Positions 1-14,200 are shown, counted from the first letter of the stretch. The stretch is DNA of 64,000 nucleotides from Vanessa cardui (GCF_905220365.1 NC_061138.1:5781814-5845813), one strand, 5' to 3'. Notes: generated by a model not told the origin, from the sequence alone. Program-made: numbers and translations.

Positions 1-2859
1 TTGTGTTCGTTCGCCGGTAATCTATTAATGAACGGAATTTTTGTTTCACTTTTTAACTTATTATGACTGTAAACCGCTTGGGCTATGATACGAAAACAAT
101 GTTTTGATTCCAAGTTTTTTAAATGCTTAGATATTTTCAGTTTGTTTTTCGTGTTACTGATGTATTGAATCGTTTATAAATATAAAAGTATTGATAATGT
201 TTGTACTTAAATATTTTTATAGTTTATTTATATCGTTTTATCTATATATCATTTCTAAAACAGAAAGATTAATAAATAATATTTGATTATTCATAGCTAT
301 GCTGCAAAAACATTTTGGCAGGACATATCGTTTTCGTACCGGAACTAAGCATTGGCAAGCCCATCTATTCAGGAATAGAACAAGAAAAAATATATAACAG
401 ATTATATATGCACATGGAAAAATGGCCCGTACGATATTCCAATACGTGTGCAAATCGCATTTGCGTAAACGTATCCAGCTGACCGACGAAGGCCGCATAT
501 AAAAAGCATAACTCTAATCTCAAGTAAGACATTACGAGAATACCAATGCATACGCGAAAAATCGATCGCACCGTCTTAAATTCCTCACCCTTTCCGAGGG
601 GGCTCCCCCAAAAAAACGAAAGAATAAAAGAGGGAAAAAAATCTAAATCGTCTCATATCTCTCCCTCCGCCCCCGGACACCTCCGACGTCAAGCTCCCTC
701 CTTATTTCGTATGCGAGTTCCTCCGGCAATCATTATAAGGATATCGATTAGACCCACGTCTCCAACCTGCCCATATCTTTGTGGAACACTTGTGTTTATA
801 TAGGATTGCGACCAGTTCCATATTTTTTATCGCTGTTGCGAAAAAGTTACTCTATATTAGTTATTCGTGTTAAATTTGAAGAAATAAGTGTCCTAAACGA
901 TATATCAAATGTTCATTTAACAAACATACTGTTACACTTGATTGTTTCAAAAGCCTTGTAAGAGTTATTTGAAACAACTACTGATTTCATGATATTGTTA
1001 AAAATAATATATAAAATCTGACATTTCTGAAAATAGAAAATAAAATCAAAATTTATTTAAAATACTCTGAATTAAATAGTAACGATAAAACGATAACCAT
1101 TATTATTTCTTACGTTCTCCTAAAATTTTGCTTTCGGCTTCGAAAAACAAAAAAGGGCATTTCTAACAAGCGAGGACGGACCGCGCATAAGTGTATGCAA
1201 ATTGTTCCCGTTAAACTATTTCAGAAGGTAAACATGGAGGGTAAGGCCACGTGTTCAGGCAACGAGATTAAAAATGCTGTATGGCGGTTGGGTCAAGAAA
1301 TAGGAGTAAGGAAAACCGCTTTCTGTCTATGTAAATACGTATACAATGGCAATATTTGACTTGGGACGCTCCACTAGGCAGATTATTGCGATTTACGTGA
1401 TGGATACACACAGATAAAAGTGGAATCGATACATTTGTAAAATTTTGTGTGATAATGGTGTGCAAATGTGTGCGTGTGTGTGTGTTTGTAAAAACTGGTA
1501 GATATATTGGGTTTTAGTTTAAGTAGTTGTGGTATTTGTTAATTTCTTTAGTAATATTATGTTCATTATACGTAAATTTACGTTTTGGTAAAATATTTAT
1601 AAACACTTTATAAATCTTATATGACAAGGCAATAAAGGAAATCTTGAAAAATGGAAAGGTATATAATTTATAAAATATTCATATTTGCAAGATGGCTAAT
1701 TCCGTTTGGTTGAATCTAATAAATCCGACCGCTGAGCGGGATATCTCAAAGCCGTCTCATTACTCGGCATTAGACGGCGCGCGGCCACGCAAATCTTGGC
1801 GTCCCTCCGTCCGAGCTAAGAACCCCCAATTTCTTTCATTACTTACCTCGCCGAGACAATGGCAAGACGACGACAAGAAAAAAATAATAATAATTTCAAG
1901 TGGAATAACGCTGAAAATCTTTTCACGGGGAGAAGAATTATTGTTGTTTTGCAAGCGAGCTCTCAGGGACAAAATGCACCATCCTTATTACGGCATTGTT
2001 CACTGTTACGAGCCTTATTCATTTTTACTTGGCTCAACTTGAATACTTATTAATTTAAGACCGTGATAAGCCCGAATTCTTTTGAATGAAGCAAGGAAAT
2101 GTCTGCTCATTGTTGGCTATTTTACATTCTATTGAGTCGTTCTACTCGTTCTACATGCAACATCCATTCGTTAATTTTAAAGTAACCGCTGTAATTCAGC
2201 GCTTTAATTTAGAATTACCGTGTCACCTTATGTATATAACAATATAAATGTTGCAAAGCCAAATACGTCTAAAAAAGTGTCGTTCTTTGATACGATACAC
2301 TTAATTCAAAATTAAAATTAAAAAGCGACAATCGAAAATGTGAAATAAAATCTATAGAGTATAAAAAAATGTGAACATCGTATCCATCTACTGCCTACGG
2401 TTGTCGTGACTGCGAACAAAATACAATAAATTTAAAGTCTCGCCGATAAAAGATGTATTATAATAACCGTACACGTATGAACTTCATGCCATTCCATGCC
2501 AAAACAATAAATGCACGTACTATACATCACATCGAGCGCTTTATGGTAATCGAAATATGCCCAAATATGTTGTTAAGAGGGCAGAAAACTACCAGCGAAC
2601 ATGCGAGGATGAGCTTTCATATTTTGCGGGCAACCGTAACGAAGAGGCCAAACTTCCGAAGTAGCGTGCATGTAAAATTTTTAAGGCGTCTATAAACATT
2701 CCTACGAGACTGTCGCGAAGTGACTCGTGCCTCGTAATAAAGTCATTTTTGTAATGCAAAAGCAACGAACAGTTGAAGTTTCTCAAATCACGATTCCATT
2801 CCAAAGACGACGGAAGACGTCGCTCCCCCGTGGGGCGAGTCAAGAGTGATTACGAATTT
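1..2859. other. Non-coding DNA, no gene seen
   Basis: AT-rich unique DNA. Local features are a C-rich pyrimidine stretch at 575-715, a CpG patch at 1150-1260, a short GT run at 1471-1486 and a GC-rich patch at 1728-1825 containing GGCGCGCGGCC. Small frames here show no protein signal. Confidence 0.7.
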
Positions 2860-3080
2860 TAATTATTTTTTTAAGCCGGTGGCGAAGAGGTGATGCTTCC
2901 CCAGCGTCGGCTTATGCAAACAATCGACTCGCACTTGGAATTAATCCGACTCGGTTTTTTCCTTCGCGACAAGGAATTAACAAGCAAAGAAGTCATTAAG
3001 TCGGAAGATATTTGAGAATTCCTTTTAATTGCGGCTTCCTTGACGTCCGGTACTCTAATTGGTCCGTGTCGACGATTTCG
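2860..3080. promoter_or_regulatory. Candidate conserved non-coding block
   Basis: A CpG-containing unique stretch between AT-rich flanks, with GGAATTAATCC near 2938 and TTTTAATTGCGG near 3023. No frame or repeat explains it. Confidence 0.25.
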
Positions 3081-5024
3081 ACAAATTGAATTTCGTTAAA
3101 CATTTTTAAGACGATTTGTAATTTGTTTATGCGGAATTTTTAAATCGTTTGTGATTATTTTAATTTTAAAACTCGAACATTTTAATCGAATCGTTTTGTC
3201 AATGTCGATAACTGCTTATTTTAAGATGAAATAAAATTAAGTTGGACTGGATTGGACATTAAATTAACTTGTAAATATTCATTTTACAACTAATTTATTA
3301 AGTTTTATTATTAAGGCTGTTCTAGATCTGTTGAGTTTTTAAATACGTATATGAAATGAGATGTTATTTTCCTTTTCGTATGCTTTGGTATGCATTTAAG
3401 AAATCTTTCGTTTCTATATTTAGAACGTCCAAACATAAATTTGTTAGTGATGTCTGTAAATGTTGATTTCGTTTTATATAGATTGCTGTAAGGGGTGGTG
3501 TAGACAAAAACGGAAATGAGGATTGAATTTTTTTTTTAATTTTTTATCAAGTACGACACATAGCAAGCGCAACTACACGTCACTTAAGCGCATAACCGGC
3601 CATTATCCAATTATTTCTAACCTTTCAGTTGCTTCAGTTCAGTAATTACTTCAGTTTAAACGTCGCACATGACAGTCAAAGTGATTGTACAATGGCTTTG
3701 CTAATTAATTATTTGTGCTTTGCGTGATATTGATGTCGCTGTTAATTATACGAGTGCTATGACGTCGCTGATAAAAAATAACATCGACACAACTCATACG
3801 TAGACATAGTTAGAGTTTGAAGAAATTGAACAAAAAAGGTTTTAAGCTGTTAATTTTTATTTACTCAATATCATTCATCGGCCTATCGGTAATCTACGTA
3901 TCTATAAAAAAATAAAGTATCCTTTAAGTCATGGGAAAGCTTATATTAAATATCATCCCAAATATTTTACCTTGAAAGGAAATAATGTTTTTGTGCATTA
4001 CTGAGATACCCTTAGCTATTTAATAATTGTTGTTAAAAAATAAAATTGTCATTCAATTTGTCTGGATTTTTTTTACAAGATTTACATAATATTGTCCAGG
4101 TACGAGTATGTATCGATCAAGTCTCGCTATGAAAAATTCACCAAATCATTTTTTGGTGGATCTTTTTTTACACTGCTGGTATAAGTGACAATGGGGTTTA
4201 TCTGTTATAATAAGAAAATCATTTAAAAAATATAAATCCTACTCAACAGATTTTTCTTTTGTACCATTCCACGAAATTACCAAAATGTTCCTCAAACAAA
4301 AGACTTGATTGAGCATCGTACTTAAATAACTCATTTATATTAACCACCGAACTCATCAATACTTATTCTCTTGATTTGGATCATTCTAGAACCTTCGCTA
4401 ATTGAAATTGAAATCTGATTTGCTCCCCTCCCGCCCATTGAATTGAGCCCTAGTGATTAAAAGTATTCGAAAAAAACACAAATAATAAAATTACAATATC
4501 GCTAACGACGTTCGCCGTCTCCCCAGAATCCTTTTATATTTTTGGGGAATAAATTAAGGCCTAGGAAGGGAAAGAAAACCATCGGTCCGCAAACAACGAC
4601 TAACGACTTCATGTTATTAAGCCCCGGGTCTAACTAACATTACAACCATTATTATGCGTTGTAAAATTTACTTTAGTTTTACGCGACACCGAAACTGCTG
4701 CTAAATACACAGCGAATTTTTCTTTTTACTAATTAAAAGTAACAAACACAAATTTTATAACACTTCCGATATTACGAATACGGATAAATACGGGAACTTT
4801 ATCATAGCTATACAAAGAACGTCCGTGTAGGTCTTGTGTAGCCGAATGAAAAATTGCCCTATTTTGAGGATGGATGACGCGAATTAAGAAAGCAATTACT
4901 CATCGGAAAAGGCACGGGGTTGGAATGTTAATAAGACATGACTATGAGCGCTGTTTTTCTGACAGTCTCGATGGACATCGATGAATACGTAATTAAGATG
5001 GAAATTCACCTTTATAATAGGTCG
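3081..5024. other. Non-coding DNA, no gene seen
   Basis: AT-rich unique DNA without repeats that I recognise. 3540-3790 carries several ATGACGTCGCTG-like words; otherwise nothing stands out. Confidence 0.65.
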
Positions 5025-5246
5025 TTTCAACTTTGTACCATCTTTCGTTGAATATTTTGAAACATAGCAAATTCGCTTAAAATATTACATTGATGACCTC
5101 TTTGTTTGCAAGACATTTTTCCAATTAAAAAGTAGCTTATGTCCTTTCTCAGGCTCTAGACTATTTGCGTACCAAATTTCATTTAAATCGGTCCTGTACT
5201 TTGACAGACAGTGTTACTTTCGCATTTAAAATATTAGTATGGATAA
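5025..5246 (-). repeat. F3 interspersed repeat
   Basis: The reverse strand begins CCATACTAATATTTTAAATG and continues with AACTGTCTGTC-like DNA, CCGATTTAAATGAAATTTGG, GAGAAAGGACATAAGCTAC and GCAAACAAAGAGG. It aligns with 32683-32904. Repeats of this kind are widespread in Lepidoptera and often assigned to non-autonomous Helitron-like elements; I cannot confirm the class. Confidence 0.75.
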
Positions 5247-6090
5247 GTGATAGATTAAATCAAATAAGTCAATAGATTTAATGAATCGTCTAATAAAGCG
5301 TCGACAATTTAAGGGCACGAGTCAATAAAGTGTGCCACGATGACACATTACACTCGGCCTCGATACGGGCTGTAATTAAGCCGCTACGTGTTAATTACCA
5401 CGACACACCTCCACGATCCATTTCCTTCGCCGTGGCGTCTTTATTTGTGTTACTTATTAAAGCAATCCGTGAGTCCGCACTTTTAATGAACGGAAATTAA
5501 TAAAAACCGTGTTATATGAACATCGAAGTCCATTTCAAACTTCATTAATCGGAAAGACTTTATTTATCAGTACTTGAAGGACTTTGTAAGTTATTCAGAA
5601 ATTACTCACTTTTATTTTGAGTTCGGTTTTATAATAGATATATTGTTTGTTATCAACAAGCATAAGTATTAAACAGGCGCCAGCCGAATTAAGGTAAGTA
5701 AAGTTGGAAACTCGCAAGAAACAAAACTCCTATAATCTTATTAGACCGCAGACGCAGCGTCTAATCCCACCCATCAGCTAATTAATCCCGCCAAGTTGAT
5801 TTTCTCAAAAAGTTTCAACTTGGTCGGAAGTAATTTCACGCCAGCATTAGCGGGGGCCGAACTTCACACTTAGCTCTCTCGGTAAACACTCATGACGTTT
5901 CCTAATTAACGGACGCAATTAGTGGCCGGGCTCGATGGACTGGGGGAGTGATAAGTGGCTCCAAGCGGAGCAAATTCGAGAGCTTACCGGCGAAACGTGC
6001 GAGCTAGACTGCGATCTACCGCCTTTAATGTTTTCTACGCTTGACCTTGGAAATACTGAACTTCGTATCACGATTGCGTGATGTGCGAAG
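5247..6090. promoter_or_regulatory. Candidate conserved non-coding block
   Basis: Unique DNA, less AT-rich than the background, with repeated homeodomain-type cores (TAATTA/TTAATT around 5370-5500 and 5775-5790) interspersed with CpG-containing words. This texture is typical of conserved developmental enhancers in insects. No coding frame crosses it. Confidence 0.35.
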
Positions 6091-8220
6091 TGACGGTAAT
6101 CTCCATGATATGAATTCCATGCCTATATCAAATGATTACTGATACTGACATACAAGGACTGTTTTTGTAGTATCGTTGTTGTTGCTACTAACAAAATGTA
6201 ACAATAAATAAAATTATATGTATTCACTAAATTGAAGGTCGAAATAAATTCGAGTTGGCATGAAAAATTAACACGATGTAGCAATATCTGGAGCGCGGTT
6301 GTATGATTGTGTTTTGTTATGACAGCGCGAGTTGGCAACGCGGGTTCGGCGACCCTCGGAGTTTTAATGATAAAAAAATGCGTACGAGGGGAGGAGTAAG
6401 TGCCATCGAAGGAAAAAACTACGGAGGAAAATATTTGGCGCGACAGGTTGCCCCTCGCCTCTCTCCTCGGGCGGGCCTTGATAAAAATTAAATCTTAACG
6501 ACGGAAATTTAAAGATGACGCTCGAGCGATCAAGAAGAGTGCACATCTGAGCCCGGGGGCGCTTTAATTGGGCCGAGTGTGCCTGCTTATGTATCTAGAG
6601 TACGTGTTTACTGATTGATGGTGTCCGTGTTACCCTGGTATAGAATTTTAAGTTCATTTTTATTGAAATTCGAAAAAAGTTACGTTATTAAATAATTATA
6701 TCATATTTCGTGTTCTCTTATGGTGCCTTTGTATTTTTTGTAATCTGAAGATTGTTTGTGACTCAGAATTGAAGATATGAGTGTTTGAAGTTAATATGTA
6801 ACATTTTATAAAAAAATATTTAACTGTTACGATTTTTACTTTAGTCTTTCACTTACGTGTTCAATTATTTTATCGTCATAAATATATTCATTTCGTTGCA
6901 ATTTAATTCGATAGAATATTTAAGAAGCCATTAGAGATGAAAAACAAGACAAAATAGACAGTCTGTATTTTAGCTTAATTTGAATAGGTATCCGGAATTT
7001 TAATGCGAAATAAATATAAGGATAGCGGCAAACAATACATCGTCTCAAATCAACCGAATTGAAATTCAAATCTCACTGCATCTGCAGAAGATTTGCATCG
7101 GCGGCATCGACTATTGATTTTCCTACGTCTTGGGGGCCATTGCATTACTTGTTTAAACTTTTTATTTCACTCTTCGTGTTTTTTGTTTCAGCCACTCGCC
7201 CCTGGAGCGTTCCCCACGCACTCCCTCTTGCATAAAAAAGCGTCTAATCGATAATTTGTGTGGGGGTGCATTAAGCATATCGTCAGAAATGTGCCCGACT
7301 GTTTTTCTCGACGCTTTGAGATTTCACCCCTGAGGCTATTCATGCTGGCCATCTTTGTAATTGAAGAAAATGTTCAATGAAAAAAAAAATGTTCTAAATA
7401 TAACCTCTTAAAACCAACGTTATCGGTTCAAAAGATTTCCAGAATTGTTGAATATAATATGTAGTGAATGTAGTGAATATTCAGAATGCTAGATGGGTGT
7501 TTTTATAGATATTTCAATAACATCTTTGTAAATACTAACTTCGATTAATAATTTGCTGAAGTATATTTTCAGAATAAGATTTAAAATTATATATTTGAGA
7601 TAAAACAAAAAGTATACGTGCTGACGGAAAAAAATTAAGACATCTAAAAATATTTTTAAAAAATTTAGAATGACGAAATGTTTTAAATTGGATTTGATAT
7701 CTTAAATATACTACTATAAAATTACTCGTATATAAACTAGTAACAAAAACCATTAGAAAAATCAATTTATTTTCTCTTATCGAAGGAGTATAATTTAAAT
7801 TTAAAAACTTTACGACTTTTTCGTGATTTATTTTATAAAATAATACCAAAAAGTATTATTTCTAAATAATAGATTTATATGGATCGATTTTCCTTTTTTT
7901 AATACTTCAAATATAATTACAGTCTGTGGAAACAGCTGAGACCACCTAAACCGAAATGTAAATTATGGCAATATGAACCACGATGAACCTTCGTCCCGTG
8001 ATGAGAACACGGGTACATTTACCAAAAACTAGAAATTCACGTCTTGATCGATTTGGCACTATTAAAATTTAATATTAATTACTTTTGAAAACGTGGATAT
8101 GGAGTAACATTATGAATTAAAACTTCTTTTTTATTAATAACTCCTATTATATATTGCCAGTCCCTTTTCCTAGAGGGATTGGATAATCAATTAATGTATA
8201 TTATTGGCATTGAACCTTTT
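6091..8220. other. Non-coding DNA with one GC-richer patch
   Basis: 6280-6600 is CpG-containing (GGCGCGACAGG, GAGCCCGGGGGCGC); the rest is AT-rich. The overlapping frames at 6303-6546 on both strands look like composition artefacts. The acceptor-like site at 7191 is listed separately. Confidence 0.6.
7192..7333 (+). other. Weak candidate exon after a strong splice acceptor
   Basis: A long pyrimidine-rich tract ends in TTTTTGTTTCAG at 7180-7191, an excellent acceptor. A frame beginning one base into the putative exon stays open for 46 codons before TGA at 7331-7333. The encoded residues match nothing I know, so this may be a non-coding exon or chance. Confidence 0.15.
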
Positions 8221-8268
8221 CCTTAAAGGAGGCCTTAGCCCAGCGGTGGACAATTTACAGGCTGCTGT
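8221..8268 (+). mobile_element. SINE 3'-end fragment
   Basis: It matches the last part of the SINE (AGGCCTTAGCCCAGC, then TTTACAGGCTG and a short GTTGTTG tail). The head is not recognisable upstream. The tail belongs to the GTT-type subfamily seen at 31344 and 32905, unlike the complete copy 90 bases downstream. Confidence 0.75.
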
Positions 8269-8740
8269 TGTTGGCACTGTATGAAATGTTAACTATTCTT
8301 TACATTCTCCTATGCCCTACAAATCCTTGGAACTGATAATTTATGATCTCTATGCCTATTGCGAGCTGAGATGGCCCAGTGGTTATAACGCGTGCATCTT
8401 AACCGATGATTGCGGGTTCAAACCCAGGCAAGCACCGCTGTTTCATGTGCTTAATTTGTCTTTATAATTCATCTCGTGCTCGGTGAAGGAAAACATCGTG
8501 AGGAAACCTGCATGTGGCAAATTTCATAGAAATTCTGCCACATGTGCATTCCACCAAACCGCATTGAAACAGCGTGGTGGAATATGTTCCAAACCCTCTC
8601 CTTAATGGAGGAGGAGGCCTTATCTCAGCAGTGGGAAATGTACAGGTTGTTACTTTACTTTTTTTTTATGCCTATAAGTTCCACTGGCTCACACAACCTT
8701 CAATCCAGAGTTTGTTTTGCTACAATGGTAAGAAGATGAA
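8269..8740 (+). repeat. F2 interspersed repeat, split by a SINE
   Basis: Segments 8269-8359 and 8676-8740 are the two halves of one decayed F2 element. Comparison with the copies at 15254 and 52966 shows GAAATGTTAACTATTC, then CTTGGAACT, and after the SINE the CACTGGCTCAC segment. The SINE with its duplication sits at the F2 position reading TGTGCCTGTAG in better copies, so the F2 copy is older than the SINE. Confidence 0.75.
8360..8666 (+). mobile_element. tRNA-derived SINE, full length, flanked by a 9-bp target-site duplication
   Basis: The head holds pol III A-box-like TGGCCCAGTGG and B-box-like GGGTTCAAACC. The body is shared with the copies at 20506, 31344, 32905 and 60611, and the tail is TACTTTACTTT followed by T. 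TATGCCTAT occurs on both sides (8351-8359 and 8667-8675), which marks the insertion exactly. The copy interrupts an F2 repeat. A 65-codon frame starting at 8542 is part of the SINE body and is not a gene. Confidence 0.92.
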
Positions 8741-10889
8741 GCAGTAGACTAAATAATAATTCAGTCGTATTCTTAACTTGAACAGGAAGTACCAACTAAC
8801 ACAATCCCCTTAAACAGAAGCGTATGCCGTTTTGAGGCACATTTACAGTATAAATATTTGAAACATTTATTCAACCATATATTATCATTAACAATTAATA
8901 AATTGCTATTTTCTCACCATGAACGTTATTAAGTTTATATAAACCGAAGCCATAAAGACTAAGTCACCTATGAAGGCTAACGACTTCACAATTGAAAACT
9001 GCCATTATGTCTGAACTCGTGATGTGGAATTAATATTCCAAATGATTATTTTATTAATATGAATACCGTTTTTTTAACAATTGTTTCATATTACTTTAGT
9101 TTTACCTCAGTAATTAATAGCCGTCATAAATATTTCGATTTTTTAGTCATGAATGAAGCATGTATATATTATTTTTTGATAACGAAATTTATTGTTTAGT
9201 TACTTGGTACATATTTATTTATAAATAGTCTCGCTTTACCAAGCAGCAATTAACACTTACGGCAACATGTGTCAATTTATATATTTATTTAAAAAATTTG
9301 AAAATCACAAAAAAACGGTTGAATTAAAAAAGGCTTTGGTAAATCGAACTGTTAAACTTCTGGAGCTATACACACATAAGCGATTTTAAGATTACATATA
9401 TTGCTTAAACAGGTTTTAGTAAATGCTGGCATTTTAAGAAAAAATGTTACTACTAAAAAAAGTGTTTATTGGTGGAGCTTCAATGAAAAAAACTATGGTA
9501 TGTGACAACCAACTAATCTCCAATGGAATTGTGTAAAGTTATTGAACCTTAACAAAGAATTATTGAAAGAATAGTAATCAAGTTAACTTTTAAAAGAAAA
9601 AGAGGAAATTGAAATCACTTTGGCAATTTTGGTAGAACATTTAAGACACTAAATGTAAGTAGTCTAAACTAATATTTGGTATATACATTTTCTATAATAA
9701 TAACTTTTCTAATTATTGAAATCTTGAGAATAATTCTGGTATTATTGTAGGAGATCTACTACTGATAAATTAACATTAATATTTCCTTCAAATTCACCGC
9801 ACAATATGTATGAGGATGTCGCAATATTGGCGTTACCATCTGATCTAATCAGCAAAGACGCATGGATGCTACTAACTGCCAATATCTGATGCATCAGATC
9901 GGCCATTGTATTTGTTCTTTATGTTTTTTACGGAGGGATCTAACGATAATGTTTTTATAGCCGAGGGTCGCATTAATCAGGGATCGATGTGATTAAACAC
10001 TATTCGCTACGGTTCTTACATATTTCTATTTTTTTTATTAATCTTCCTTCATATAGACTTTGCAGGACTTATTCGAACTTAATTTTTCTGTTATTTGGAA
10101 GCTACAGACTGCTTCTTTATTAAATTACTTATTTAATTTGTCGCGGAAATCTTCAATTGAAAATCTTCGGAAATCATTAAAGAAACGAATTTAGTAAGGA
10201 GATAAAAATGTTATCTATGAAACCTGAGGAAGCACAACTGTCCATTGAAATTTCTAGTCAAATGATTTTGCAATTGAATATCAAAGTTGAATGTTTTACA
10301 TTCAAAACATTTGGCCTATTTTAGACACAGGAACATCTTATTATGTCGAGCGAATAATGACTCAAAACGGCAATTCAACGCAGAGTTTTTCATAAAACGA
10401 GGTATATGAGTCAAGAACATCGGAGTCATAAACATACCACCCCACACATTCACCCCTTGCTCGAAAAAGTCACCCCCGCACGTAACACAAAAAAGGGCAC
10501 CAAAGGGACGTTACGCATCCCAAGTAAGCGGAGCTCATTGGGGTCTGCAGATGTCTTTAATGGCTTTAAATTATATGTAGAGAGAGCTAACTGCTCCTCG
10601 TAGGTGATAGATTGTAGTGGGTATTACGAGACGCCTTTTGTCTGTATTCCTTAGAATCCTTATTGGAGTTTCCTCAATGAACGTTAATTTTTATCTCCTG
10701 TAAAACTTTATCTACAACTAAGTACTCGATCGTCAGAACTACCTATTCCAAATCCGTTTTCAACTTTCGAACAATTTGGGAGCATCATTTTAAAACGATT
10801 ATTTGAAGAAATGCAAACAAATTCGATTTCATATTTTCCAACATTAGTATGCATTTTGTTGCAGAAAGGCAACGAATCCTGTTACAATG
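8741..10889. other. AT-rich non-coding DNA
   Basis: No repeats or frames of note. 10430-10560 is somewhat richer in C and G and has a 65-codon frame without recognisable content. Confidence 0.65.
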
Positions 10890-11225
10890 ATTCTCGTTCG
10901 AATACGAACAATGTCTTGCATACGGGAGAATAAAGACGCAATCAGAAGTAACAGACGCGCGTTGCGTTAAATTTCCATAGGAAATCGGTACACAGGCGGG
11001 TGGGCACGATTTCGCGCGATTTCATTATGCAGGAAGAAAAAAATGAATTGTAAAATAATGTCAATTACTGTACAAGCGTAGTACTAACGATCGTCATTAC
11101 GCACCGTGATTGCGTAAATAGAGACGATTTCGCAGGGAAGTGAGGCGGGGCGGTTCTTCGGCTTCACGCTCGGCTCGCTTTTGCGCTTGGCGATGTGGCT
11201 GTTTTGAATTAAACAGCCGATGTAC
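10890..11225. promoter_or_regulatory. CpG-rich candidate regulatory block
   Basis: It contains the inverted repeat TTACGCA (11097-11103) and TGCGTAA (11111-11117), and a GAGGCGGGGCGG motif like an Sp/KLF site near 11141-11152, followed by CTCGGCTCGC. The surroundings are AT-rich. Confidence 0.3.
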
Positions 11226-14200
11226 TGCCGACGTCTAATTTAGTTAATACTGTACACAGTTTATTGTTGCAACTAGCTCGGTGGTTACGTGAAATTGTCT
11301 ATTATTTAGACGCAAATTCTGTGACCGTTTCTATTTGCTAATGTTTAGTCCATTAACCTTGTCAAAAGTTCAATTATATTTAATAGAAAACATGTCGTAA
11401 TGCCCAGTCAGCTAGGAAGAGAATATATGCAATGTCTATTATAGTTGTATCACAGGTCCGATTGTTTTAAATACAATACCGCGGATGTACTGAACACGGT
11501 CGATTGGACGGCAGTGTGTGTTTGTATGTCATGGGGCCGATGGTGTAAAACAAAGAAATGCTTCCTGCCCGTTACAGATGAATTCCTTATCGGTAGTGAT
11601 GTGACAGTTTATGAATTTAAAATAACATATAATTGAGTATTGAATTAGAATTTTATTAATAATGAATATTTGAGCCGTATGTCGGTCTTTCTCGAGTCAG
11701 TGGTAGTTGTACTTACAACTGGTGAAAAATATTTGTAAAATTACATTTATGTAAGTTTGAAAAAGCTTACTGAAATGAAATCCATTTTGAATATGAATTT
11801 ATAAAGTAATTATGTATTTGCTACAGTTATTCTACTCGAAATTTAAAACTTATTTGTTACATAATGTAACGATTAAAAGATTATACATTCGAAATTAGTG
11901 TTTTCAAATTTGGAACATTGATTTGAATGGACAGAATTCATTGTTTTTTTTATAAAATAAATTTATAATGGTATTTAAGATGTATATTGGTGTGCCTCAT
12001 ATTATTTATGTTATACTTACAGTTATAGAAATCCAAGTTGGCTTAATAAACAGTATTGTATCCACTCACCTTCTGTAACAAAGAAGATTCGATTCATTGA
12101 AAATATTCTCATGTTTGTAATTTCTCAAAACAGCAAAAATTTCTTCATTTTATTATAACAAAAATAAAGGCATCCCTGTTTCACACAGATACAAAGGAGG
12201 CTCGTTTGAGGGAGAAATTTTAAAATATGTGTGACAATTATCGCTACACGACGTTAATAGCATCTTACATTGTATAGTACGGAGATAGGAAAAAATCCCC
12301 TTTCTTACGAAGATTTATTCGCGAATTACTTATAAATTTTGAACTCTCGTACAGTCAGCGCATCGCTCTACATAAATTTTACAGAAACATAGACTTTATT
12401 GATTTGGAATAAGCATTACCGAATCAGTGTTCGGGTGTACATTGCTCGGTTATAAAAATGTATTTAAAACGTCGCCGTGGAAAATGATTTATTATGTACG
12501 GGGCGTCGTAAATTTGTCCACTTAGACTATGGGGAGCAATAAATATTGGTAACATTGTACGTATTTCGTTCCGTATAATATTGGTATTATTTTTGGTTTT
12601 GCTTATGCCTTAATTCTTGACACATATTGTCAAACGAATATCTAATATAGCGTGGAGTAGAACGATTACGGCCACAATGTTCAATTGTGAACTTGCTATG
12701 TACTTGTATGACATATGTATTAATTAAATATAACTTTATTATAATAATCAATGTCTATTTAATGTAAAATTTTAAGAAAAAATCTTAGAAATAGAATTTC
12801 AATTTTTATTAGTATTGATATAAATAAATTTCTTATATATTTACATATTTTAGATTATATGTAATTAAGAATACAAAGTTATGTATCATATGTTATACAC
12901 ATTTTTTATCTTAAGACTACATATAGATATTTATATAATACGCTATTTCATGTCAAATTTTTACGACAAACCATCTTAACATTTGTAATTTTCATTACAT
13001 AAGGTATAAGTAGGTATTGCCAAAAGCAATAATCAGGCTAGAGAGAGTTAATATTAATTTGTTCTGTTAATGAAATTTTTGTTTTCTATAAGATTTTTTT
13101 TTAAACTGTAGCTCTTATTCTTAGTAGTTAGCTTTAATTTAGATCTATGTAGTTAAACATAATTTGTATATTTTTCAATTTTTGAATGCACATATATACA
13201 CATATATCGTTGCACTAGAAAAGGTCTTTATCATCATATGATACGCGAGCAGATATACATTTGGGTAAATGGTTGCCCGATTACCAAGCACAACACTAGT
13301 TGTATCTATCGGTATGTTTTAAAAACACAAATTTTTAAACAACTATAATTCGCAATTATGTAATTGGTACATACTTTCTTAATGAATAGTCCCTTGTCAC
13401 TATTATCGTTAATACCTACAGACGGAATGACCTTAACAATACATAAAATTCCATTCAAGTTATCTTTCAGTTTTAAATTATCTTTGAGATAGATTTTTCA
13501 ACTTATATAAAAACAGTCCCATGCAGGTGTATACCTATGTAATTGAAAATACAAATTAAAATAGTCCTTAAGTTGATAACCTTAAGAGTTACTTGATCGT
13601 TTTATACAATGCGATTTCGTGCTTCAATATAATCGATCAAGGGTACAATCTAATAATAGACATGGGAATATTCATGTTTCTCTAATACGCATCTGTTAAT
13701 TTATGCAAGACGATACAGCTTTGTGTCATAAAAAAAAAAACGTATAACAATTGCCTCCGTCAAAAAATCGCAATCACGAGTGACACCCAACACTTTCGTG
13801 GGGAGGCTAAAAACTACCCCAACCTGACATGTCAGTCATTGTGCTCCTTATTTTTGTCACTAAAAGATTTTTTTCTTTAATTCAATGCAATGAACAAAAA
13901 GTATTTAATTGTAACAGTTTTTTTTGTTGCGAAATTTTAAGGTCGATTATTTTTTGCCTTTGTATCTTTTTAAAAAATAAAACGGTTTTAAGCTCTATAT
14001 AAACCGTTAGATTGACATTCAACACCATAGAGGTTTTAGTTTAATTTTGTACTGCCTTCAAATTTACGGCACTTAAATTATTTGTAACACATATGTCTAG
14101 TAGAAATACCTACACAATAAGTAAATTACTTATTATGTTTACTTTATTAAGAGTACATAAATCTTAACAAGGCAAACACTTTCATAACAACGTATATGTA

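Noticed and set aside
8371..8440. tRNA-like A and B boxes
   Set aside because: They form the head of a dispersed SINE present in several copies; no cloverleaf with a proper acceptor stem could be assigned.
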